Assembly (NCBI GenBank): GCA_009993955.1
Contig: JAACSL010000034.1
Coordinates: 1-35,101 of the forward strand
Length of the DNA: 35,101 nucleotides
Direction of reading: 5' to 3'
From: Paraglaciecola sp.
GTDB taxonomy: Bacteria > Pseudomonadota > Gammaproteobacteria > Enterobacterales > Alteromonadaceae
Position 1 is the first letter of the stretch. Every line of letters begins with the position of its first letter. Below the pieces are notes generated by a model. It was not told the DNA's origin. It worked only from the letters and a program-made list of their open reading frames with translations, and ran no database searches. Made by a program: the position numbers and the translations under genes. Positions 26,192 through 35,101 of this stretch are shown here, in pieces.

Positions 26192-27942
26192 AAAGCGGGC
26201 CCCATGGAGAAGTGCAGCCGCCACTGCGACTCAAAATCACTATTTCCTCTTGCAATGTATACACGCACGGGGCCCACGGGAGACAACCACTTAATTCCGG
26301 CTCCAGCTCCAGTGGCAATATCCGCTGATAACTTATTGGTCGCCGTACCCGCATCAATAAATACGGCCATTCGCCAATTTTCGGCAATGGGATAGGTATA
26401 TTCCACACTTCCCACCACAAGATATTGGCCACCTGTCAATTCACGCTCATTGTCTGCATTGAGTTTAGAAGGCGATAAAGTGCGATAACCAAAGCCCCGG
26501 ATACTTTGATCACCACCGGCAAAGTAGCGCAAACTAGCTGGCACTTGGGCAAAACTATCAGTGATGACTGCGCCGGCATCAAAGCGCCATAAAACACGGT
26601 GCTCTTGCCAACTGCGTACCCACTTTGACTTTGCGGTAATACGCAGCATATCAATATCAGAAAATAGGCTATCAGCAGCAACTTCCGTGGTTAATGATTG
26701 TTTGTCGCCCCAAGTTATATCTAAACCACCGCGGCTGCGTAGGCGACTTAAGGTTAAGCCCGGTGTGAGCAAACGGGTGGTTTGCGCTTCTTCCACACCC
26801 TGAGTAAAGGTCTCTTGTTCGAGGCGTAAAAACAAAGCGCGTTGCCAATCAGAATCAACCACTGTCCAATGACGAGTGGCTGACACGGAAAACTTGTCAC
26901 TCGTGGTGTCGTTATCATTCTGGGATTGAAACCCCACCTGGAAGCTCGCGTAATTCTGCACGGGGTCTTCTAAGGGGATACGATAGTCCACGCTGATGTA
27001 TTGCTCAGGGGCCGACAAAAACAAATCCGCGCCAATTGAATGGCCAGCGTTGTTTACCCAAGGTCGCTGCCATTTGGCGGTAAACCGTGGGCCAATGTCT
27101 GAGCTAAACCCGGCGCCAAGATCAAAATTATCCAAGGGTTTGTGTGTCAAAATCACTTCGATGGGTACACTTAGCCCTTGTGCTTCGGCAACCAAGGGAC
27201 GCACCAGTGCATGGCGAAAATATTGGGTTTGTTTTAGACGACGACTCAGGGTGGCCAATTTGTCAGCTTCATACGCATCACCAATGGCAAAGGGTAAAGC
27301 CTCTAACACCAGTGGTTCGGCACGTTTGTCTTCAGGAAAGCGTAACTCACCAAAGCGGTAGCGCTCACCCGTTTGCAAATGTAACTTGATGACTGAAGAA
27401 TGTGTTGTCTCAAAGACCTGTATGCTGTGTTGGGTAAATTTATAGTCAAAATACCCCAACGACAGCACAATATTTTGCAATTGTGCTTTGAGTTGTTCAT
27501 AAGCGCCGTGGTTAAGTTGTTTACCTTTGGCAACTGAGGTTTTGGCTAATACCTGCAACAAGGCTGGTTCTTGCTGGCCTGCTCCCACAATTATTAGATC
27601 AACATCACTCAGCAGCGTAGCTTGCCCCAGGTCAACGGCAACCGACCATTGATTGTTGGCGTCTGCTGCACTCGGTGCTTTTACTTTTATGTCAACATGG
27701 TAGTAGCCAAACACCTGCGTTGCCTGTGCTACTTTAATGATAATTTGTTGAGAGAACTGTTCATACTGATAAGGGGCTTGCGGAAGCTCAATATTGTCGA
27801 TGTGAGCTTGTACGTTACTCAATATTTTGTCGTCTTTTATGCCTTTGATGGTCACGTTGGCCGCCAACGCTTGGCTGCAACTTATACAAACAGTGACAAA
27901 AAATAACAACGACAACCACATTTTAGCAGCAATAACTGGCAA
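26188..27942 (-). CDS. tamA: Translocation and assembly module subunit TamA (Omp85 family)
   Basis: 584 residues. A signal peptide (about 1-28, ending QALA|ANV) is followed by POTRA domains (about 29-270), with a GERYRFGELRFPED strand and helix pattern in the third. The Omp85 barrel (about 275-584) contains GGDQSIRGFGYRTLSP, the conserved RGF loop motif, and ends LHFSMGPAL as in other TamA proteins. The start is taken as TTG at 27942, which has GAGAG seven bases upstream; the ATG at 27921 has no ribosome site. It forms a two-gene operon with tamB. TamA sits in the outer membrane and pairs with TamB across the periplasm. High confidence. Confidence 0.93.
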   Translation of the reverse strand: MPVIAAKMWLSLLFFVTVCISCSQALAANVTIKGIKDDKILSNVQAHIDNIELPQAPYQYEQFSQQIIIKVAQATQVFGYYHVDIKVKAPSAADANNQWSVAVDLGQATLLSDVDLIIVGAGQQEPALLQVLAKTSVAKGKQLNHGAYEQLKAQLQNIVLSLGYFDYKFTQHSIQVFETTHSSVIKLHLQTGERYRFGELRFPEDKRAEPLVLEALPFAIGDAYEADKLATLSRRLKQTQYFRHALVRPLVAEAQGLSVPIEVILTHKPLDNFDLGAGFSSDIGPRFTAKWQRPWVNNAGHSIGADLFLSAPEQYISVDYRIPLEDPVQNYASFQVGFQSQNDNDTTSDKFSVSATRHWTVVDSDWQRALFLRLEQETFTQGVEEAQTTRLLTPGLTLSRLRSRGGLDITWGDKQSLTTEVAADSLFSDIDMLRITAKSKWVRSWQEHRVLWRFDAGAVITDSFAQVPASLRYFAGGDQSIRGFGYRTLSPSKLNADNERELTGGQYLVVGSVEYTYPIAENWRMAVFIDAGTATNKLSADIATGAGAGIKWLSPVGPVRVYIARGNSDFESQWRLHFSMGPAL

Positions 27943-28338
27943 ATCTTTTCTCTCTACTTCTGTTGTATGAATGTGCCACTACATGCACATATGTTTCGAT
28001 TGGAAGCTCACATAAAACAAGCCAGACAAGCCTGTTTGGTTGGTGATAGCCGCATGGCTGTTTATCCTCCCTGTACGGAATAATAGCGCTCTTTCAATTC
28101 AATCTTTTGATGCTCATCTTACAATAATCAAGCCACAGTGTATGCCAATGTTTTGTAAACATTTGGCAAGTTGGCAAGGCTTATCCCACTACTTAGCAAC
28201 AACGTAAACAGGGCGATAAACAACACATCAACTATTGGCTCAGATACCCATAGTTAAAAATAAGTTCCTCTGTGCGCTTGGTCACAAACAAAGAGTGTTT
28301 TACTCTAGTCAAATGCAGGGCTTAATGTAGCGTTTTTT
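27943..28338. other. Divergent intergenic region (396 bp) between tamA and the dehydrogenase gene
   Basis: It should hold promoters for tamA on the minus strand and the short-chain dehydrogenase on the plus strand. An imperfect palindrome at 28144-28167 (GCCAATGTTT, then AAACATTTGGC) is the only notable element and could be a regulator site. No gene is supported here. Confidence 0.4.
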
Positions 28339-29094
28339 ATGGCAGTCATTTCAAGAAAACCACTGTGTATCGTCACGGGTGGTTCAGCTGGTATTGGTGA
28401 GGCAATATGTTGTAAATTTGCCCAGGGTGGATACCAAGTGTTCAATCTGGATTTAAACCCAGCGTCAGCAAGTCAGCCCAATATTACTTGGCTACCATGC
28501 GATGTGAGCGTTGCCTCAGATGTCAATGAAGTCATCCAAGCTCTAGTGTCGCAGTCAGGGCCTGTTGATGTCTTGGTCAGCAATGCGGGCATTCATTTAT
28601 CTGGCACTATTGAACAAACCAGTGATGCAGACTTTGAGCGTTTGTTTGCCATCAATGTCAAAGGTGCCATCAGTGCTACAAAGGCTGCACTGCCCAGTAT
28701 GAAAGCGCAAAATCAAGGCGTGATTTTATACATGGCATCTGATCAAGCCATCATCGCCAAGCCCCATTCTTTTGCCTACAACTTAAGCAAAATGGCCCTA
28801 GCTTCTCTGGCTAAAACCACAGCCCTCGATTATGCGAGCTATAAAATCCGAGCCAACGCTATATGCCCTGGCACCATTGAAACGCCGCTATATCATCAAG
28901 CTATTGATGCCTATGTGCAACGCAGTGGCGCTGACGAGGCAACGGTGCATGCTGAGGAAGCGGCCTTGCAACCACTTGGTCGTTTAGGTAAAGCAGATGA
29001 AGTTGCTGCCTTAGCTTACTTTTTAGCCAGTGATGATGCCGCATTTATTACCGGTAGTTTGCAAGTGATTGATGGCGGTTATACCGCACGCTAA
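28339..29094 (+). CDS. Short-chain dehydrogenase/reductase
   Basis: 251 residues with a complete classical SDR layout. The NAD(P)-binding TGGSAGIGE sits near residue 13, NAG near residue 83, the catalytic Ser in YMASDQ near 138, and the catalytic YNLSK near 151. The C-terminal part LGRLGKADEVAALAYFLASDDAAFITG is typical. The stop codon overlaps the start of the amidohydrolase gene (TAATG), so the two are translationally coupled. In sugar-acid routes, for example L-fucose or L-rhamnose oxidation, an SDR makes a lactone that an amidohydrolase-family lactonase opens. That pairing is the best functional guess; the substrate is not shown. The ribosome site upstream is weak. Confidence 0.85.
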   Translation: MAVISRKPLCIVTGGSAGIGEAICCKFAQGGYQVFNLDLNPASASQPNITWLPCDVSVASDVNEVIQALVSQSGPVDVLVSNAGIHLSGTIEQTSDADFERLFAINVKGAISATKAALPSMKAQNQGVILYMASDQAIIAKPHSFAYNLSKMALASLAKTTALDYASYKIRANAICPGTIETPLYHQAIDAYVQRSGADEATVHAEEAALQPLGRLGKADEVAALAYFLASDDAAFITGSLQVIDGGYTAR

Positions 29095-30008
29095 TGCAAA
29101 CTCAAGACTCAATACCCAACGAGGCTTTACCAGAGGCGTCACCGACATACTCTATCATCGATCCCCATTTGCATTTTTTTGCCCTCAAGCAGGGTAAGTA
29201 TGCTTGGTTGGCTGCTAATAATGCGCCAATGTGGCCAGACAAACATGTCATTGCTAAAGAATGGTATGAGAGCGATTTGATGTTACCGCGCGGCTTTAAC
29301 TTGTGTGGGTTTGTGCACATAGAGGCAGGGTTTGACAACCTACAAACTTGGCGAGAAATTGATTGGTTAGCGCAGTACTGCCACCTGCCGTTTCGCAGTA
29401 TTGCGTGTGCGACCTTGGATAGTCGAGAATTTCCTCGGCAAATCGAGCAATTGGCCGAGCGCTCGTCGGTAGTGGGTATCCGTCATATACTGGATAGCCA
29501 GGCGAGAAGCATTCTCACTCACCCACTTAGCGCTGGGCACTTTGCCTTACTGAATAGCCTACAATGGATTTTTGAGGCGCAATTGTCTTGCCACGATATC
29601 GAGGCAGTTCAAGCCTTGCGGCGCCTTGCGAGCGGCAATTCAAAGGTATGCGTTATCATAAATCATGCTGGCTGGCCCCCTGATGTTGACGATCAGCCCC
29701 GATGGCAGGCATGGAAACAGCAACTTGCCGAGCTTGCGAAGCTACCCAATCTTGCCATTAAACTATCTGGCTGGGAGATGGTGAATAGGCAGTGGACAGC
29801 CGAACAACTTTATAAAGTCACCGCTACCTGCTTAGAAATTTTTGGTGAACGACGAGTGATGTTAGCCAGCAACTTTCCCGTCTGTGAGCTAAGTATGCCA
29901 TATGCTTTGTTGTGGCAGCGTTATCACTTAACTTTGGCCCAGCGTCTAGCGTGTCTTCCACTGATGATGTATGACAACGCCAAGCAGTGGTATCGCTTGG
30001 CCGATTGA
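29094..30008 (+). CDS. Amidohydrolase-family lactonase, fuconolactonase-like
   Basis: 304 residues with a TIM-barrel amidohydrolase-2 pattern (COG3618). The metal-site motif IDPHLHFF is near residue 22, GFVHIEAG near 75, VGIRHIL near 125 and INHAGWPPD near 186. The final conserved stretch MLASNFPVC near 265 has Asn where many relatives have Asp. This family includes L-fuconolactonase and related enzymes that hydrolyse sugar lactones. It overlaps the preceding dehydrogenase by one base, so the two likely act in sequence. No dehydratase, aldolase or sugar transporter is nearby, so the pathway stays open. A start at 29094 is forced by the overlap. Confidence 0.75.
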   Translation: MQTQDSIPNEALPEASPTYSIIDPHLHFFALKQGKYAWLAANNAPMWPDKHVIAKEWYESDLMLPRGFNLCGFVHIEAGFDNLQTWREIDWLAQYCHLPFRSIACATLDSREFPRQIEQLAERSSVVGIRHILDSQARSILTHPLSAGHFALLNSLQWIFEAQLSCHDIEAVQALRRLASGNSKVCVIINHAGWPPDVDDQPRWQAWKQQLAELAKLPNLAIKLSGWEMVNRQWTAEQLYKVTATCLEIFGERRVMLASNFPVCELSMPYALLWQRYHLTLAQRLACLPLMMYDNAKQWYRLAD

Positions 30009-30053
30009 GCCCTGTAAATGGTAAAACCCTAGGTTGTTAACACCCGTGATGGA

Positions 30054-30650
30054 TTAAAAGTTGTAACGAAAACCTAAATAAGCGGCACTCACCACTAAGT
30101 CATTTTGACCTTTGATATATTCGATTTCAGCGCGCAACATGGACTTCACACCAATAAAAAAATCAAAGCCTAAACCAATCACGCCAGCGATGCCCCCTTT
30201 GTCGTAATCGCAGACAGAATAATCAGCGATCGGCGGAACCAGCGTTGTGCCTATGCTGCAATTTGTATTCGCGGCGATTAACTGACGACCTTTAATATCT
30301 GTCTTCAATACACCAATTCGATAAAACAACTCGCCCATATTGCCACTGGCTTTGCCCAACGCAGCCACAAATAGTGCACTGGCATCAATGTTTAAACTAT
30401 CACTTTGTGAGTTGATGGCAGCCAAATCAGGGAGATTTTCATCGGCAAATTTTTGCATGCCTACTTCGAGATACCATTGTCTATCCACTTGCCAGCCAAT
30501 ACCCAATTTATAACTCAAGTCATTGGTACTATCGTTGTTAAACTCTGTTCGAGCATAGCCGACTGAGACAATGCTGTAGAGATCCTCCGTCGCCTGAGCA
30601 GTAAAGGTAACAGTGCAAACACATACAACTAACGCCATCAATTTCTTCAA
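30054..30650 (-). CDS. Small outer-membrane beta-barrel protein
   Basis: About 198 residues from a TTG at 30650, which has GGAG six bases upstream and gives a standard signal peptide (KKLMALVVCVCTVTFTAQA). A further TTG at 30662 is the alternative. The mature part alternates polar and hydrophobic residues in eight-strand style and ends YLGFRYNF, a C-terminal Phe recognised by the BAM complex. It looks like an OmpA-like or OmpW-like barrel of the outer-membrane beta-barrel domain type. Two Cys (in TNCSIG and SVCDYD) may form a loop disulphide. No substrate or partner can be named, and the gene stands alone on the minus strand. Confidence 0.75.
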   Translation of the reverse strand: MKKLMALVVCVCTVTFTAQATEDLYSIVSVGYARTEFNNDSTNDLSYKLGIGWQVDRQWYLEVGMQKFADENLPDLAAINSQSDSLNIDASALFVAALGKASGNMGELFYRIGVLKTDIKGRQLIAANTNCSIGTTLVPPIADYSVCDYDKGGIAGVIGLGFDFFIGVKSMLRAEIEYIKGQNDLVVSAAYLGFRYNF

Positions 30651-30840
30651 GATTGACTCCAAACCTGTTCGTTAAGCAATAAACAACTGATAACTGATTG
30701 AACTAGATAGTAAATCAGTGCCTAAAAGAATGCACTGAAAAAGCCCAAACCTTGGGCATTTATGTGTAAAAATAAGCGAACTAGTTTGCCTGTTGCGGTC
30801 AGATTTGTTTAGTATGACCACCTAAGAAAACAACCCTGAG

Positions 30841-32446
<1,606 letters not shown>

Positions 32447-32447
<1 letters not shown>

Positions 32448-33310
32448 TGAGTAGTGTCACTGAATTAGCTGAATTGAGTGCCAATAAATGCTTTGGTGGT
32501 TGGCAAAAACGATACAGTCATCGCTCAAACGTACTCAATTGTGAGATGCATTTTAGTGTATTTATCCCGCCACAAAAAAAAGCTGACGAAAAATTACCGG
32601 TGCTTTACTGGTTAAGTGGGCTTACCTGTACGGACGAAAATTTTTCCACCAAAGCGGGTGCACAACGCATAGCAGCGGAATTGGGCATCATGCTGGTAAT
32701 GCCCGATACGAGCCCGCGGGGTGAGCACGTCACGGATGCCGCTGACGCCGCTTATGATTTAGGACTCGGAGCTGGATTTTATATCAATGCCACCCAAACT
32801 CCGTGGACGGATCATTACCACATGTATGATTACATCGTCGATGAGTTACCTGCCCTTATTAGTCGAGAATTTAAGATCAAGGACAAAGTGGCTATTGCTG
32901 GGCACTCAATGGGTGGGCATGGTGCATTGATCATTGCCCTGTCCAATATGAAACGGTATTGCTCGGTATCGGCCTTTGCGCCAATTGTTAACCCCATGGA
33001 ATGCCAGTGGGGCCAGAAAGCGTTTAGTCATTACCTTGGCGGTAACAAACAAGATTGGTTGGCTTACGACAGTTGCGCGTTAATGCGCCAGCAAGGTCAG
33101 TTTTTACATATACCTATGCTGGTCGACCAAGGTTTGGATGATAATTTTTATGTCAGTCAAAAACTCACCAAACCTTTGGAGGAAGTTGCTAAAAGCATCA
33201 ACTATCAAGCCGACTTCCGCTATCATTCTGGCTATGATCACAGCTATTATTTCATCTCTAGCTTTATCGAAGACCACTTGCGCTTTCACGCCCGTTACTT
33301 AAACACCTGA
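32447..33310 (+). CDS. fghA: S-formylglutathione hydrolase
   Basis: 287 residues, an alpha/beta-hydrolase of the esterase D family that cleaves S-formylglutathione to formate and glutathione. The nucleophile elbow [10 protein letters not shown] is near residue 148-157. The later conserved Asp (in DQGLDDNF) and His (in YDHSYYF) complete the triad. The stretch [13 protein letters not shown] is the family's oxyanion-region motif. It overlaps frmA by one base, giving the standard formaldehyde detoxification pair. The downstream gap to the converging PAS-GGDEF-EAL gene is only 24 bp. Confidence 0.95.
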
Positions 33311-33334
33311 CACTGAGGTTAAACTGACCATGTC

Positions 33335-35053
33335 TCAATTTTGAGGCATGTGTTGGTGAACAAAACTTACAAAATCTTTTTCACTTAAAGGTTTACTGTA
33401 CAAATAACCTTGCCCAACATGACAGCCTAATTTTTGCAATGCATCCCTCTGCTCAGGAGTTTCCACGCCTTCTGCGACTAATTTAAGGTGCATAGATTGC
33501 CCTAACGATACGATGGTTTTGACAATTTCAAAATCATGTTTGTTGCTCATCATATCGCGAACAAAAGACATATCAATTTTCATGATATCCACTTTGAATT
33601 TTTGTAAATACGCTAAACTGGAATAGCCTGTACCAAAGTCATCGATAGAGATATTTACCCCAATACTTTTTAACTGCTCTAATTTTGTTTGGGTCAAGCT
33701 CGCATCTAACATCAATGCAGTCTCGGTGATTTCTAACTCAAGCATCTCAGGTGGTAAATCGTTGGTGGCGATAGCGTGTTTTATATGTTGCTCAAGTTCG
33801 CTTGAAGCAAATTGTGCCGCCGCAACATTAACAGAGATGGGTACACTAAAACCGGCATCCAACAACTGCCTCGTCATCAGACAAGCACTGAACATAACTT
33901 GTTTGCCCAATTCAAGTATCAAGTTCGACTCTTCCGCCAATGGAATAAAGAGCGCTGGCGAAATGAGATTACCGAGTTTGTCTTCCAGACGTACAAGGGC
34001 TTCAGCACCAATCATACGTTGATTCGTCATATCAAATTTTGGTTGATAGTGCACAATTAACTGATTGCGCTGCAAACTATCACGCAACAATAACTCCTGT
34101 TCGTGACGTTGCAATAAGGCTTTTTCCAGCTCACTGGAAAAGAAACGTAAGCGGTTCCGTCCCTCCTGCTTTGCACGATACATCGCAACATCAGCATGGC
34201 GCATTAATTCTTCAGGACTTTGCGCATCATCCGGAAAAATGCTGATACCTATACTCACTGATACATTGTAACGTTGATTATCTAAGACAAACGGTTCATG
34301 CATGGCATCAATCAGTTTTTTTGCCATTAATGAACTTGGTTCGATGGTGACTAAATCAGCCATTAAAATGACAAATTCATCGCCACCCAGACGTGACAAA
34401 GTATGAGATGGTGACAGTAAAGCCGACAAACGTCTGGCCATTTGACAAATTAAGTCGTCACCAAATTGATGACCTAGGGAGTCGTTCAAATATTTTAAAT
34501 GATCGATATCAATCAAAATGACACTTGCTTTGAGTCGATTTGTCTTCGCCGAAGCGCAAGCTACTGTCAGGCGGTCTTGCAATAAGATTCGATTTGGTAA
34601 GTCAGTCAATTGATCATGATTGGCTAAGTGGCTCATTTTAATCGCCATTGCCATGGTTTCACTCACGTCATGAAAAACAATAATGGCACCAATTACCTCA
34701 CCAATTTCACTGCGAATTGGTGCAGCAGAGTCCTCTACTGTATAGTTAACGCCATTTTGATTGTAAAGTTCACTGTTGAGTGCCATTGCAACAACCCTTT
34801 GTTCTCGCAGGGCAATATATATTGGGTTGCGCAACGTTTGTTTACTGAGGGCATCTTGCAATGGCATGACATTTTCTATCTTTTCATTGTATGCATCTTT
34901 AAACCGCCAGCCTGTCATGCGCTCTGCAATCGGATTCATGAACGTTACGCGCCCATCAATGTCTGTGGCAATCACCGCATCGCCGATGGAATTGAGAGTT
35001 ACTCTGAGGCTGAGGGATCCCCACGAAATTAATTTTATATCGCCCCATGCCAA
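33335..35053 (-). CDS. PAS-GGDEF-EAL protein, c-di-GMP synthesis/degradation
   Basis: 572 residues as read, with a PAS domain (about 16-135), a GGDEF domain with intact GGDEF at 223-227, and an EAL domain with EAL at 351-353 followed by DDFGTGYSS, KIDMSFV and EGVET motifs. Both domains look catalytically competent by these residues. The RxxD inhibitory site just upstream of GGDEF is absent (SPSH in that place). The reading begins with a TTG at 35053, two codons after an in-frame stop, and the PAS begins almost at once, so an N-terminal sensor or membrane part may be missing. Another frame is open from the window edge to about 35036. Whether that is a separate upstream gene or a frameshift cannot be decided at the edge. 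Role: likely control of biofilm or motility. Confidence 0.85.
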   Translation of the reverse strand: MAWGDIKLISWGSLSLRVTLNSIGDAVIATDIDGRVTFMNPIAERMTGWRFKDAYNEKIENVMPLQDALSKQTLRNPIYIALREQRVVAMALNSELYNQNGVNYTVEDSAAPIRSEIGEVIGAIIVFHDVSETMAMAIKMSHLANHDQLTDLPNRILLQDRLTVACASAKTNRLKASVILIDIDHLKYLNDSLGHQFGDDLICQMARRLSALLSPSHTLSRLGGDEFVILMADLVTIEPSSLMAKKLIDAMHEPFVLDNQRYNVSVSIGISIFPDDAQSPEELMRHADVAMYRAKQEGRNRLRFFSSELEKALLQRHEQELLLRDSLQRNQLIVHYQPKFDMTNQRMIGAEALVRLEDKLGNLISPALFIPLAEESNLILELGKQVMFSACLMTRQLLDAGFSVPISVNVAAAQFASSELEQHIKHAIATNDLPPEMLELEITETALMLDASLTQTKLEQLKSIGVNISIDDFGTGYSSLAYLQKFKVDIMKIDMSFVRDMMSNKHDFEIVKTIVSLGQSMHLKLVAEGVETPEQRDALQKLGCHVGQGYLYSKPLSEKDFVSFVHQHMPQN

Positions 35054-35101
35054 GCCTCATCTGCGTTGGCATGGAACAGGTTTATTGCCCGTTTCCACTG
35101 G

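Noticed and set aside
33329-33350. Terminator between fghA and the PAS-GGDEF-EAL gene
   Set aside because: CATGTCTCAA pairs with TTGAGGCATG, but no U-tract follows on either strand and the stem overlaps the gene end.

Overview
The window looks like chromosomal DNA of a marine gammaproteobacterium, most likely an Alteromonadales member (Alteromonas/Glaciecola-like). This is an inference from gene content: TonB-dependent receptor, tamA-tamB, rimO beside a DUF2721 gene, FlgO-family lipoproteins, frmA-fghA and a PAS-GGDEF-EAL protein, all at moderate GC. No rRNA, tRNA, insertion sequence, prophage or CRISPR array was seen.

Layout. 1-1000: a terminator from an off-window plus-strand gene and a two-lobed retropepsin-like protease. 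1080-4360 (minus): a tight catabolic operon of an acyl-CoA dehydrogenase, an aminoglycoside-phosphotransferase-fold kinase (4-nt overlap) and a zinc-free MDR reductase. It resembles a split version of the ACAD10/ACAD11 kinase-dehydrogenase arrangement. 4903-7528 (plus): a TonB-dependent receptor split by a one-base frameshift at the plug domain. 7712-11901 (plus): a SAM methyltransferase, an MFS transporter, rimO and a DUF2721 membrane protein.

12056-22316 is the most unusual part. Two FlgO-family lipoprotein genes point inward (12189-12923 plus; 21437-22129 minus) and flank a minus-strand pilus-like locus at 13052-20910. In transcription order it holds two paralogous DUF4402-like secreted subunits with C-terminal Tyr, a near-perfect intrinsic terminator, a PapD-like chaperone, a 1205-residue usher-like outer-membrane protein ending in a regulatory-like Ig domain and two SPOR-like repeats, a third DUF4402-like protein whose signal peptide carries a 15-bp tandem repeat, and a translationally coupled lipoprotein of unknown function. 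The gene order and the attenuator fit a chaperone-usher fibre. The SPOR-tailed usher, the subunit family and the lipoprotein do not match the textbook P/type-1 systems. A 10-bp inverted repeat upstream of the first subunit is a candidate operator, and the first FlgO gene has a compact three-way-junction RNA leader.

22391-27942 (minus) is tamA-tamB, the outer-membrane translocation and assembly module. 28339-30008 (plus) is a short-chain dehydrogenase overlapping a fuconolactonase-like amidohydrolase. 30054-31266 holds a small outer-membrane barrel and a small probable lipoprotein. 31329-33310 (plus) is the glutathione-dependent formaldehyde detoxification pair frmA-fghA. 33335-35053 (minus) is a PAS-GGDEF-EAL protein whose N-terminus is uncertain at the window edge.
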